Shown one piece after another: positions 39,693 through 48,350 of a DNA stretch of 64,000 nt; position 1 is the stretch's first letter, and each line of letters starts with the position of its first letter. This DNA is from Rhizobium tropici CIAT 899 (GTDB taxonomy: Bacteria > Pseudomonadota > Alphaproteobacteria > Rhizobiales > Rhizobiaceae), in NCBI RefSeq assembly GCF_000330885.1, contig NC_020061.1, forward strand, positions 410,717 through 474,716. The letters run 5' to 3'. The translations under genes and the position numbers were made by a program. Under the pieces are notes generated by a model that did not search any database, was not told the DNA's origin, and saw only the letters and a list, made by a program, of their open reading frames with translations.

Positions 39693-40830
39693 TCAGGCCG
39701 CTGCGGCCTTTGGAAAGTTGAATGGCAGCAGGTCAGAGATGTCGGCGTCGTCGGCGCGCTGCGGCAACTCGGTGAGGACGTGGCGCAAGTAGGCCAGTGG
39801 CTCGACGCCGCAAGCCCGGCATGTCAGCATGAGGCTGTAGACCACGGCGCTGGCCTTTGCTCCATCGACGGTGTCGCTGAACAGCCAGCTTTTTCTGCCA
39901 GTTGCAAAAATCCTGATGTCACGCTCCAGAAGGTTGTTGTCGATCGGCATCCTGCCATCATTTGTGTAACGCGTCAGATATTCCCATTGGTTCAGCGTGT
40001 AGGAGATGGCATCGCCAAGCTTGCTGTCCGGCAAGACCTTCGGGGCGATTTCATCGAGCCATTTTTTCAGGGCATTCAGGATGGGAACGCTATGTTCCTG
40101 GCGAAAGCGGCGAATGCAATGATCTCGCGTTTCGCCGTCATCCGGTATTTCGTCGCGCGCTTGCTTTTCAATCCGGTAGAGTTGTTCGAAGAACTTGAGG
40201 GCCTGCTCCGGTGGGCCGCCGGGTTTGTTTCTCGTCTTGAGAGCATTGACAAACCGCCGTCTTGAATGGGCCATACATCCAATGTGGGTGGCCCCCTCCA
40301 GCGTGCGCCAGGCGGAATAACCATCGCTCATCAATATGCCGCGGTAATCGCCGAGAAAGGCCTGCGGATAGATCTGTCCGCGGCCCGGCTGATAATCGAG
40401 AAGCACGATCGGCTCGGCACTGTCCTCACCGCTGCGATAAGCCCACATGAAGGATGTGTCGGTGGCCGCTCTGTCCTTTTCCTTCAGGACCTGAACAGTC
40501 GTCTCGTCGCCATGGATGAGAGACTGTGATCGAAGCCGCAGCTTCAGCGCGTCATAGATGCGGACGAGATGCTTCTCGCTCGAGCCGATCACCCAGTGCC
40601 CCAGAGCACCGCGGCTGACAGGAACGCCGGCGCGCTCGAAGGCCTGTGCCAGACGATAGAGTGGCGTGCCATCGACATATTTGTGCACCAACGCGAAGGC
40701 TAGCGTCGAGGCCGTGGCAATGCTGCCCGGCAAGGGTTGCGCGGGCATCGGCGCAATGATGACCGGCGTGTTGATGCCGGTGCGGTCGCAATTCCGGCAG
40801 GCATATTTGAACATGGGGTAATCGCGGCGC
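39693..40830 (-). pseudogene. tnpC: IS66 TnpC, C-terminal part
   Basis: From the insert edge the frame reads RRDYPMFKYACRNCDRTG then PAQPLPGSIATASTLAFALV, the DDE core with LIHGDETTVQVLKEKDRA and HIGCMAHSRRRFVNALKTR, and the end LTELPQRADDADISDLLPFN. It is intact from the insertion point to the stop. Confidence 0.92.
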
Positions 40831-42316
40831 GCGTCACCCGATGCTAGGCACGAAATGTCTACTGGCGGGGGTGGTTGCCCCCGATAAGATGGAAATACGG
40901 GCTCACGATTGGAACCGGGCCCAAACATCAAATGGAGGCAACCGTGGACCAATATATAGGGCTGGACGTTTCATTGAAAGAAACTGCAATCTCGATCCGA
41001 CAGGAGGGGAAGCGGATCTGGCGGGGAAAGTGCCCATCCGACCCAAAACTTTTGTCGGAGATGATCCGCAGGCACGCCCCTCACGCCAAGCGCGTTGTAT
41101 TCGAGACGGGTCCGTTATCTACGTGGTTCTATCATGCGCTCACGGCCGAAGGAGTGCCGGCGATCTGCATCGAAGCGCGGCACGCCCAAAGGATTTTGGA
41201 TGAGACGCTCAACAAGACGGATGCCAATGACGCGGATGGCTTAGCTCATTTGGCCGAAGCCGGATTCTACAAGACGGTTCGGGTAAAGGCATTCGACAGC
41301 ATGCTGACACGCACGCTGGTGACCGCTCGCAATCAGTTGCTCAGCATCTCGACCCAGCTCAGCAATCAAATTCGCGGTCTGATGAAGACTTTCGGTCTCA
41401 TTGTCCCGAAAGGGAGGGGGCGAATATTTGACGGGAACGTGAGACAATTCCTGGATGGGAATGACGCCTTGGCTAAGATCATATTGCCTCTGCTCGACGC
41501 CTGGTGCGACATACGAAGACGCGCTGCCGGTCTTGATCACCAGTTGCTCGCGGCAGCACGGGGAAGTCAGGAGACCAAGCTTTTGATGACGATCCCAGGG
41601 GTCGGCGCCGTCACCGCCATCTCGTATGTCGCCGCAATCGAAGACCCAGACAACTTTAAAAAGTCGCGCTCCGTTGGCGCCTGGCTTGGATTGACAACGC
41701 GGCGTTATCAATCAGGAGAGGTCGATTATGACGGCCATATCTCGCGACGAGGCGACAACCGTCTGCGTGGGCTGCTTTACGAAGCGGCGATGGTGCTTCT
41801 TACAAGAACCAGTGCTAGGACCGAATGCAGTCTGAAGAATTGGGGGCTCAAGCTGCGTGACCGGCTTGGCTTCAAGCGCGCTGCGGTGGCGGTCGCCCGA
41901 AAGCTTGCCGTCATCATGCATAGTATGCTCAAAACAGGAGAAATGTTCAACGCATTGGCTGGCGCTCCCGTATAAAGCGAAAGTACCTGCCTTAAACCTC
42001 AACGCGTCAAATCTGATTTGAGGCGTACTCAGCGTCCGTGCCACGGACGTGGGTTGGATCATTCCGTATGTTGCGGCTGCAGCTCGTTGAGACTTGCGTT
42101 TTGAACAAAGGAAGGTCCACCCTGCGAAGACCCATTATGCGGCGATCCTATGTCGACCGCGAAGACAACCCTGCCCCTGGCACCGGATGGCTGTAAAGAA
42201 AAAAACGACGCTGAGGCCCGATCTATCGAATTGATACGCCGTTTTGCGTGCTGCAATACGGTGCGATACTGAATGGCCAAACCAACTTGACTAATGGATT
42301 GCGATTAGACAACCGC
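40831..42316 (+). mobile_element. IS110-family element (about 1486 bases) inside IS66 tnpC
   Basis: The boundaries come from reconstructing tnpC: ...KVLQNVR and RDYPMFKYAC rejoin when these bases are removed (ends ambiguous by a three-base CGC). The element holds one recombinase gene with about 110 bases before it and about 340 bases after it. The long 3' non-coding part may encode the bridge RNA used by IS110/IS1111 recombinases, but I cannot show a structure by eye. Confidence 0.75.
40944..41975 (+). CDS. IS110-family DEDD recombinase
   Basis: 343 residues from a GTG preceded by GGAGG (an in-frame ATG lies four codons upstream). The RuvC-like DEDD half shows YIGLDVSLKETAIS, VFETGPLSTWFYHAL and KTDANDADGLAHLAE. 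The C-terminal Tnp2 half has LLMTIPGVGAVTAISYVAAI, SVGAWLGLTTRRYQSGE and ISRRGDNRLRGLLYEAAMVL with the serine-containing region. It appears complete. Confidence 0.92.
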   Translation: MDQYIGLDVSLKETAISIRQEGKRIWRGKCPSDPKLLSEMIRRHAPHAKRVVFETGPLSTWFYHALTAEGVPAICIEARHAQRILDETLNKTDANDADGLAHLAEAGFYKTVRVKAFDSMLTRTLVTARNQLLSISTQLSNQIRGLMKTFGLIVPKGRGRIFDGNVRQFLDGNDALAKIILPLLDAWCDIRRRAAGLDHQLLAAARGSQETKLLMTIPGVGAVTAISYVAAIEDPDNFKKSRSVGAWLGLTTRRYQSGEVDYDGHISRRGDNRLRGLLYEAAMVLLTRTSARTECSLKNWGLKLRDRLGFKRAAVAVARKLAVIMHSMLKTGEMFNALAGAPV

Positions 42317-42759
42317 ACATTCTGAAGGACCTTTGCCTTCACCTCGATATGAAGCTGCTCGCTAACGGCCTCACCCATGCGATGCATTTGGTGATGGCAG
42401 CAGGGGCAAGCCTTCTGATCGTCGGGCAGGTCATATTCGACGCGTTCGCGCGGCAGGTTTTCCGGTAACGGTCGGCGGCCGCGCTTCTTGCCTTCCTGCT
42501 TTTCTGCCGGCGGCAAGCCGGTGTCCGGAAGATCGACGACATCGCCTTCTTCGCTGTCATCCTCACCGGCGACCTGTTCGGCTTCATTGAAGAGGCGATC
42601 AATGTGCTTTTCGCTCTTCGGCGCAAAACGATGTGAGCGAGCAAGCGCCAGCTCTTCCTCGAGTTTGACGACGCGCTCGGCAAGTTGACGGTTTTCCGCC
42701 TGCAGCGCGGCAATGCGCGCCATCAGCTCCTCAACAGTCGGTTCGCCAGTTCGATTCAT
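42317..42759 (-). pseudogene. tnpC: IS66 TnpC, N-terminal part
   Basis: Starts MNRTGEPTVEELMARIAALQ, a leucine-zipper-like region, then a zinc-finger-like DDQKACPCCHHQMHRMGEAV and SEQLHIEVKAKVLQNVR, where the IS110 element begins. The remaining frame inside the insert (LSNRNPLVKLVW) does not belong to TnpC. Confidence 0.9.
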
Positions 42760-42813
42760 CAGATTCTTGAATCGAAAGCATGCCGCCGCGTCAACCGCTC
42801 AATTCGATATCCT

Positions 42814-43167
42814 TCAGCCAGCGACTTGATATTGCCGCACCGGATGGCGAACCATCGCGTCAATGTCGATGCCGTCGAGAATCCAGTGGAGCTGCTCGGT
42901 CGAAAGCGTCACCACCGCAGTCTCCCGGCGTGGCCATCGGAACCTGTCTTCCGTCAAGCGCTTCAGGACCATCACAAAACCGGACCGATCGAAGAACAAC
43001 AACTTCATCCGGTCGCGGCGGCGATTGCAAAACGCAAAGATCGCAGGCGCGAACGGGTCAAGCTCCATCACCTCCTGCACCAGGACCGCAAGGCTGTTGA
43101 TGCCGGCGCGAAAGTCGATCGGTTCGCGATGCAGATAGACGTTGAGATCAGCGCCCAGTCTGAACAT
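42814..43167 (-). CDS. tnpB: IS66 TnpB accessory protein
   Basis: 117 residues. MFRLGADLNVYLHREPIDFR and FDRSGFVMVLKRLTEDRFRW are the usual IS66 Orf2 (TnpB) signature. Function in transposition is required but not mechanistically defined. It overlaps tnpA by about 20 bases and is intact. Confidence 0.95.
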   Translation of the reverse strand: MFRLGADLNVYLHREPIDFRAGINSLAVLVQEVMELDPFAPAIFAFCNRRRDRMKLLFFDRSGFVMVLKRLTEDRFRWPRRETAVVTLSTEQLHWILDGIDIDAMVRHPVRQYQVAG

Positions 43168-43633
43168 GGCCGAGAGCTCCGATGATTGCCGTCAATGCAT
43201 CCACATCACCGCATTCCAGCGTCAGCTTCACGCCATTCGGCAAAGCCGCGCTCACCTTGGCTGGGAGTGGCGACGACCTCGACAGCCGCTCCTCACCAGG
43301 CAAAGCAGGCCAGCCCACCGAACTGCTCTGCATCGGCAAACTGTGCTGCGCAGCGCTGACTTGAACCGGAATGAACGCCGACAGCGCAGGTGGCGGCAAA
43401 GCAACGGCGTCCTTGGCCGTCTTTATCCATTTCCGAAGAAGGTTGGCATTGATCCCATGTTCAAGCGCAAGCCGCGATACCGACACGCCGGGCTCCAGGC
43501 AGGCAGCAACCAGCCGCTCTTTCGACGCCGGATCGTATCGACGGCGGCCGTTGCGCAAAATCCGCCTCACCGCCAGTTTCTGTTCATCGCTCTCAATCAC
43601 GTGGTGTCCACCTCCGTTAAGTGGACACTTCAT
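43148..43633 (-). CDS. tnpA: IS66 TnpA accessory protein
   Basis: 161 residues with an HTH of the IS66 Orf1 type: RRRYDPASKERLVAACLEPG and LALEHGINANLLRKWIKT. It probably binds the element's ends. Intact, first gene of the IS66 operon. Confidence 0.93.
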   Translation of the reverse strand: MKCPLNGGGHHVIESDEQKLAVRRILRNGRRRYDPASKERLVAACLEPGVSVSRLALEHGINANLLRKWIKTAKDAVALPPPALSAFIPVQVSAAQHSLPMQSSSVGWPALPGEERLSRSSPLPAKVSAALPNGVKLTLECGDVDALTAIIGALGHVQTGR

Positions 43634-43680
43634 GCCAAAACACGCTCAATGCAAAAAGGTGCGGCGAAATTCGCGCTTAC

Positions 43681-44401
43681 TCTAAAACAGAAACTCGTCG
43701 AGTTGCAGGTCACCCACGAATACCGTGAAAAGCTGAAGGCCGAGCGGGAGGAACGCGCCGAGATGGCCCGCGCTGCGCGAGAGGAACAGAAGCTGCTTCG
43801 GGACATGGAAAGAGCGGAAGAGGAGGAGAATCGCTATCTGCGCCTTCTCGACAAAGCCAAATCCGATGCGAATGAGGCCGCCGCCGACCAAATTGGAGCA
43901 TACGACGAAAAGATCCGGATGCTGGAAAAAGACCTAGCTGATGCCCACGCGAAGTTTGAGCGTGCGCAGGCGATGGCCGAGAAGACGCGGTCGGGATATG
44001 TCTACATTATCTCGAATATAGGTTCTTTCGGCGAAGAGGTCGTAAAGATTGGTCTGACCAGGCGCCTGGATCCAGCCGATCGCGTCCGCGAACTTGGTGA
44101 CGCCGGCGTCCCGTTTGTCTTTGATACTCATGCAATCATCTACAGCGACGACGCTCCCGCCCTTGAGAGAGCGCTTCACAACGAATTCCAGAAGACCCGC
44201 ATCAACGCTCAAAACTTTCGCAAAGAATTCTTCAGAGTGTCGATTGACGAGGTCGAGCGGGCGGTAGCGAGGCTCGCGCCTGGTGCACCATTCTTTAAAG
44301 ACGTTGAGGCTCAGGAATACCGCGAAACCCTCGCTCGTCGAAACGCCATGTTGGCAGCTGTAGAGCCAATTGAATTGGTTGCATTTCCGGCAAGCATTTA
44401 G
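43681..44401 (+). pseudogene. coiled-coil/GIY-YIG protein, 3' part (T5orf172/MUG113 nuclease domain)
   Basis: From the IS66 edge the frame continues a charged coiled coil (EKLKAEREERAEMARAAREE) and then a GIY-YIG domain: SGYVYIISNIGSFGEEVVKI, GLTRRLDPADRVRELGDAGV, HNEFQKTRINAQNFRKEFFR. The Y-(x)-Y-I and R residues match the T5orf172/MUG113 group. The rejoined protein would have 454 residues with a membrane anchor, a DUF4041-like coiled coil and a C-terminal nuclease. Confidence 0.85.
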
Positions 44402-44626
44402 AACACCGACTCCACGCGAATGTGTCCTCCTGGCACCTCGTCCACCTGCCAACCCGCTGCGATGGCGCGATCGACCAGAGCAGTTTGAGCGCATCCCGGC
44501 AGACTGCTCAAAGAGAGCTTGGATGTCGGCGAGAAACGTTCGCTGCCAAGCTGTCATGTTTTGTCGAAGCAAGGCCACTTGGATGTCTTTTTGCAGGTTT
44601 CCTGCCGGGTCCATTAGAATTGTCAC
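44398..44626 (-). pseudogene. small hypothetical gene with a frameshift
   Basis: One frame gives MTILMDPAGNLQKDIQVALL then RQNMTAWQRTFLADIQALFE; after a one-base shift near 44490 another gives AQTALVDRAIAAGWQVDEVP and ends GGHIRVESVF at a stop overlapping the end of the GIY-YIG gene. Together they would be a protein of about 76 residues. Family unknown. Confidence 0.4.
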
Positions 44627-44645
44627 GTGGCATGCGCAGCGATCT

Positions 44646-45386
44646 TCAAGCTCTTCGTCCTGACTTCGCTGCCGAGAGCGAGGCTGTCGCCTGCTCGACG
44701 GATTTAATGAACGCGCTGTAAACTTCGTGTGTCAACCATTCGTGCCGAGTGCTCTGCAGGCGGTTGAAACGCTTCATCTGCGAATGAAGTCGTTCGAACC
44801 TGTCCGCCTCCATCAAAGTGAGAGGACGCGCACGGCGACCATCAACGTGTCGTCGAGCAACAGCACCGATGGAGCGAGCATCAAAGTTTTCGGCACCTAC
44901 CCTGCTCTTCAGCTGCTCCGTCAACGTGTACCAGCGATCCCGAATATCATCATACATCTGATCAACGGAAAGAGTGGGGAGGGTTGCTTCGACATTTTCG
45001 ACAGAACCGTCGGATTCGACCGACTGTGCCAACGACCGGCTCCCCTCGGTAATAGCCAAGTCTTGGGTCGTGATGTTGATGTCCTGTGTCGTACGCCTCA
45101 GACTTTCCAATTGCTCGGCAATTGAGTGCAGTTGTATCTGCAACTCGTCCACCCAACCCGTGGAATTTCTCAGGGCTTCCTGCGTCTTGTGAAAATCGGT
45201 TGCGATTATTTTGAAATCATGCACGGCTGACGTGATTCCAAAAAGCTTGACCGCCACTTCGCCCAAGGTAGTTTTTAACACGCCAAACGGTCCGAGAATG
45301 ACGATGGCTGTCAACGCGACAGACGGCCATGCTATTCGGGCAACGAAGTCGAGAATTTCATGCGGCATGGTATCGTGCGTTCCCAT
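44646..45386 (-). CDS. membrane-anchored coiled-coil hypothetical protein
   Basis: 246 residues. A hydrophobic segment at about 17-36 (ARIAWPSVALTAIVILGPFG) is followed by helical, coiled-coil-prone sequence (LQIQLHSIAEQLESLRRTTQ) and a C-terminal helical domain with FERLHSQMKRFNRLQSTRHE. No enzyme motif is seen. An ATG at 45368 is an alternative start. It lies convergent to the GIY-YIG gene. Confidence 0.6.
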   Translation of the reverse strand: MGTHDTMPHEILDFVARIAWPSVALTAIVILGPFGVLKTTLGEVAVKLFGITSAVHDFKIIATDFHKTQEALRNSTGWVDELQIQLHSIAEQLESLRRTTQDINITTQDLAITEGSRSLAQSVESDGSVENVEATLPTLSVDQMYDDIRDRWYTLTEQLKSRVGAENFDARSIGAVARRHVDGRRARPLTLMEADRFERLHSQMKRFNRLQSTRHEWLTHEVYSAFIKSVEQATASLSAAKSGRRA

Positions 45387-45810
45387 TTAACTGTTGTCAT
45401 TCGAGATAGATTGCCCAGTTCAATACGGCCATTTATCGATTCGCGCTATGCGAGCCTACATCACATGCTTGGCGGGCGTTTTTGCGATTTTGGGTGCCCC
45501 GATAATTCCCGGCCATGTGGACCAGTTGGGCGCGGAAATCTGGATTGGCGGCGAAGTAACGACATGCATTGAGGGTACCGTCACTCTCTGAAATTCGGAT
45601 CGATATCTAAAGAGCTGGAGCGGGGGCGCCCATCAGGATGAAAAAACCACGAGGGCGGCAAGCGTCGAAATGCAGTAACCCGACGCAATATAAAGCAGCC
45701 AACACTGAAAAAAGCTGTGCGCAATGCTCATTGTAGGTCTCAGAATGGGTATATCTGGTAATCGGTAATATATTATCTCCTTAAGTGCTTGATCTTGGGA
45801 GACGTTTATC
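45387..45810. other. 424-base region without a supportable gene
   Basis: Short frames here (for example 45394-45591) lack domains. The AT-rich stretch near 45750-45785, ahead of the nuclease gene start at 45811, is the likely promoter region. Confidence 0.35.
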
Positions 45811-45839
45811 CATGCGCGGCTATCGTTCTGGCTCTAATA
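45811..45839 (+). pseudogene. first codons of a PD-(D/E)xK nuclease gene, cut by IS630
   Basis: The ATG at 45811 follows GGGAG by about nine bases. MRGYRSGSN is read before the IS630 left end; after removal of the element and one TA copy the frame continues NDYLFNKGDWFATQEAWRQK. This gives a clean native start for the gene at 48351-49611. Confidence 0.8.
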
Positions 45840-45919
45840 CCAATCGGCATTGCTGCTGACTCTTGAGGGTTCACAAAACGCGATGAATCTGAATCCATGG
45901 TGCAAACGGGAGGTTTGCC

Positions 45920-46411
45920 ATGGGATCAGCACTTCGGCTTCGGACGGATTATGTTGGCGATGACTTGCGCAAGGCGGCGCGGCTGTCGAAAGATGCCGCT
46001 CAGACGCGGCGGCTTCTGGCTCTCGCGCAGATTTATGATGGAGCGACGCGCGGCGAGGCCGCGAGAGTTGGTGGCGTGACTGTGCAGATCGTGCGGGACT
46101 GGGTCGAGCGCTTTAACACGCAAGGCCCTGAGGGTCTTTTAAACGTGAAGGCTCCGGGCAAGCGTCCGAAACTCAACGACGATCAGCGCCAGGAGCTTCG
46201 TCGTCTTGTGGAGAAGGGGCCGATCCCGGCGATTCACGGCGTTGTGCGCTGGCGGTTGAAGGACCTGGCACGCTTGATATTCGAGGACTATCGGATATCG
46301 CTGGACGAAAGCACGTGGGACGTGAGTTGAAGGCCATGGGCTTTGCCAAGCTGTCTGCCCGTCCTCGCCACTATGCCCAGAACGAATTGGCGGTGGAGGA
46401 TTTTAAAAAAC
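45920..46411 (+). pseudogene. IS630 transposase, N-terminal part
   Basis: The first frame carries the HTH region DAAQTRRLLALAQIYDGATR and GGVTVQIVRDWVERFNTQGP and stops at 46330. A frame shifted by one base continues TLGRELKAMGFAKLSARPRH then YAQNELAVEDFKK up to the IS110 insertion. The missing base near 46313 could be decay or a programmed frameshift, as some IS630 elements use two frames. Confidence 0.85.
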
Positions 46412-47763
46412 GTATGGCCCGCCCGTCTGCAAGAAGATTTTACGGTGTTCTGATCAGTCTGCGTCAACGTATACGGTCTCATGGGTCGCCCCCATGGCCA
46501 AGATGGACATCCGCGCGTCTAGAGCCCCATAAGTTTCTCGGCATCATGTGCCATTTTTTAAACCGGGCTTTCCAAACGCCGATCGACTGTCAGGCCATCT
46601 TCACGATCCTTCCTGCAAACCTCATTGGGCTACGTGCGATAGCATGTTCCGACCCAATTATGCCGTCGCTACCAGGTAACCGCGTTCGAAGCGTGTCTCT
46701 TTGCGTAAAGCGGCCCAAGCGATACGCGCCAGCTTGTTGGCCAACGCCACCACCACTGCGTTCCGATGCACGCCTCTCTCGATCATTGCTGTCAGCCATC
46801 GCCCCAAAGGAGTGTCGCTTTTTGAAAGCGATGGCAATGCCGCACGCGCGCCATGGATGAGCAAAGTGCGCAGATAGGTGTTGCCACGCTTGGATATCCC
46901 AAGCAGCCGTGCCTTGCCGCCCGTGCTGTATTGTCTCGGAACCAACCCAAGCCAGGAGCCAAGGTCTCGGGCCTTGGCAAAGCTGCTTGCATTACCCACG
47001 GCCGCGACCAAAGCCGTCGCGTTGAGCACCCCAATGCCAGGGATCGAGGTCAACCTGCGTGTGGCGGCATCGTTGCGCGCCAGTTGGACAAACTCATCGT
47101 TCAGCGCCCCAATCTTCGCGTCGAGCTCTTTCCATTCGGCACGCAGCCCGTCAATCAGCTGACGCATGCGGGGCGACAAGGTCTCATTGCCCTCGGAACG
47201 CATGCGATCCAAATCAAGCTCGAACTTTCGCCTGCCAGCAGGAAAGATCACCCCGCGTTCCAGCAAGATCGCTCGCAATTGGTTGAGAAGGTTCGTTCGT
47301 TCGGCTACGAGGCGCGAACGCACCCGATGCAACGTCTGGATATCTAACTGCTCCTGGCTCTTGAGTTCAACGAAACGCATTGTCGGCCGTGAAGCGGCCT
47401 CCGCGATCCCCTCCGCATCGCGGTCATCGTTCTTCTGCGCTTTGATATATGGGCGAACGTATTCGGGCGACATCAACCGGATCTGGTGGCCTTGCGCCAT
47501 AAACAGGCGTCCCAGATGATGCGCGCCGCAACATGCTTCCATTGCGACCACACAGGCCGGAAGCTTCGTCACATAGTCGATCAGCGTCTGCCGGCGCATT
47601 GTACGACGAACGACCACGGCACCGGCCGCATCGACGCCAACTATGCTGCAAGAGTTCTTGCCCAGATCAACACCGAGGATAGCAATAGACATTCGCTCGT
47701 TCCTTTCTCTTTCCCGATATCAGCATCCTACTCGATGCTGGGTGAAAGGGCGGGCCATTCCAT
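46412..47763 (-). mobile_element. IS110-family (IS1111-like) element inside the IS630 transposase gene
   Basis: The IS630 frame AVEDFKK at the left and SFPEEISAISKTLAPG at the right rejoin when this segment is removed. Short inverted words ATGGCCCGCCC and GGGCGGGCCAT lie just inside the two edges, as in IS1111-group elements. It contains a single recombinase gene on the minus strand. The edge positions are accurate to a few bases. Confidence 0.8.
46658..47692 (-). CDS. IS110-family DEDD recombinase (IS1111-like)
   Basis: 344 residues. DEDD motifs: ILGVDLGKNSCSIVGVDAAG, VVAMEACCGAHHLGRLFMA and KAQKNDDRDAEGIAEAASRP. The C-terminal part has LTSIPGIGVLNATALVAAVG, LGSWLGLVPRQYSTGGKARL and GISKRGNTYLRTLLIHGARA. 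It is intact and not close to the copy at 40944-41975. About 245 bases follow the gene within the element. Confidence 0.93.
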   Translation of the reverse strand: MSIAILGVDLGKNSCSIVGVDAAGAVVVRRTMRRQTLIDYVTKLPACVVAMEACCGAHHLGRLFMAQGHQIRLMSPEYVRPYIKAQKNDDRDAEGIAEAASRPTMRFVELKSQEQLDIQTLHRVRSRLVAERTNLLNQLRAILLERGVIFPAGRRKFELDLDRMRSEGNETLSPRMRQLIDGLRAEWKELDAKIGALNDEFVQLARNDAATRRLTSIPGIGVLNATALVAAVGNASSFAKARDLGSWLGLVPRQYSTGGKARLLGISKRGNTYLRTLLIHGARAALPSLSKSDTPLGRWLTAMIERGVHRNAVVVALANKLARIAWAALRKETRFERGYLVATA

Positions 47764-48334
47764 AAGTTTCCCGGAAGAGATCAGCGCGATCAGCAAGACC
47801 CTCGCTCCAGGCACAGAAATAGAGCTGTGGTGGCAAGATGAAGCCCGCATCGGGCAAAAGAACAAGATGACGCGGCGATGGGCGCAACGGGGAACGCGTC
47901 CATCGGCCCCCCACGATCAGCGAACGCTATGGACCTACATATTCGGGGCGATCTGCCCGAAGAAGGGTAAGGGTGCAGGCATTGTCATGCCCTGGTGCGA
48001 CACAGAGGCAATGAACGCGCACCTTCAGGAAATCAGCCGCGAGGTCGATAACGGTGCGCACGCGGTTCTGATCCTCGATCAGGCGGGTTGGCATTCATCG
48101 GCCAAGCTGATCGTGCCGGAAAACATCACCCTGCTCTTCCTGCCGCCGCGATCCCCAGAACTGAATCCTGTTGAAAATGTCTGGCAATTCCTGCGCGACA
48201 ACTGGCTGTCGAACCGCGTCTTCACATCCTACGACGACATCGTCAATCATTGCTGCGCCGCTTGGAACAAGCTGGTCGACCAGCCCTGGAAGATCATGTC
48301 AATCGGAATGCGCGACTGGGCACATCGGTTCTGA
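47764..48334 (+). pseudogene. IS630 transposase, C-terminal part with DDE core
   Basis: SFPEEISAISKTLAPGTEIE then WWQDEARIGQKNKMTRRWAQ (first Asp), HAVLILDQAGWHSSAKLIVP (second Asp) and SPELNPVENVWQFLRDNWLS (Glu) form a full catalytic core. It is separated from its N-terminus by the IS110 insertion. Confidence 0.9.
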
Positions 48335-48350
48335 CCAATGCCGATTGGTA

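Larger units (their letters stand above)
39616..43680 (-). mobile_element. IS66-family element interrupted by an IS110-family element
   Basis: Ends begin GTAAACGCTCATTTCCCTGC on the left and, read inward, GTAAGCGCGAATTTCGCCGC on the right. The gene order tnpA-tnpB-tnpC on the minus strand is complete, but tnpC is split by the element at 40831-42316. Total length is 4065 bases; without the insert it would be about 2.58 kb. The IS66 can no longer transpose by itself. Confidence 0.9.
39608..43688. repeat. 8-bp target-site duplication TCTAAAAC flanking IS66
   Basis: TCTAAAAC lies at 39608-39615 and 43681-43688, immediately outside the IS66 ends. Eight bases is the usual IS66 duplication length. 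Confidence 0.92.
45840..48348 (+). mobile_element. IS630-family element interrupted by a second IS110-family element
   Basis: The inverted ends CCAATCGGCATTG (from 45840) and CAATGCCGATTGG (to 48348) are flanked by TA dinucleotides at 45838-45839 and 48349-48350, the Tc1/mariner-IS630 target. The transposase is in two frames and is further split by the insertion near 46412-47763. The element is inactive. Confidence 0.9.

Noticed and set aside
43934..44626. 230-residue minus-strand gene
   Set aside because: Only the first 50 or so residues look natural; the rest is antisense to the GIY-YIG gene. Described instead as a short frameshifted gene.
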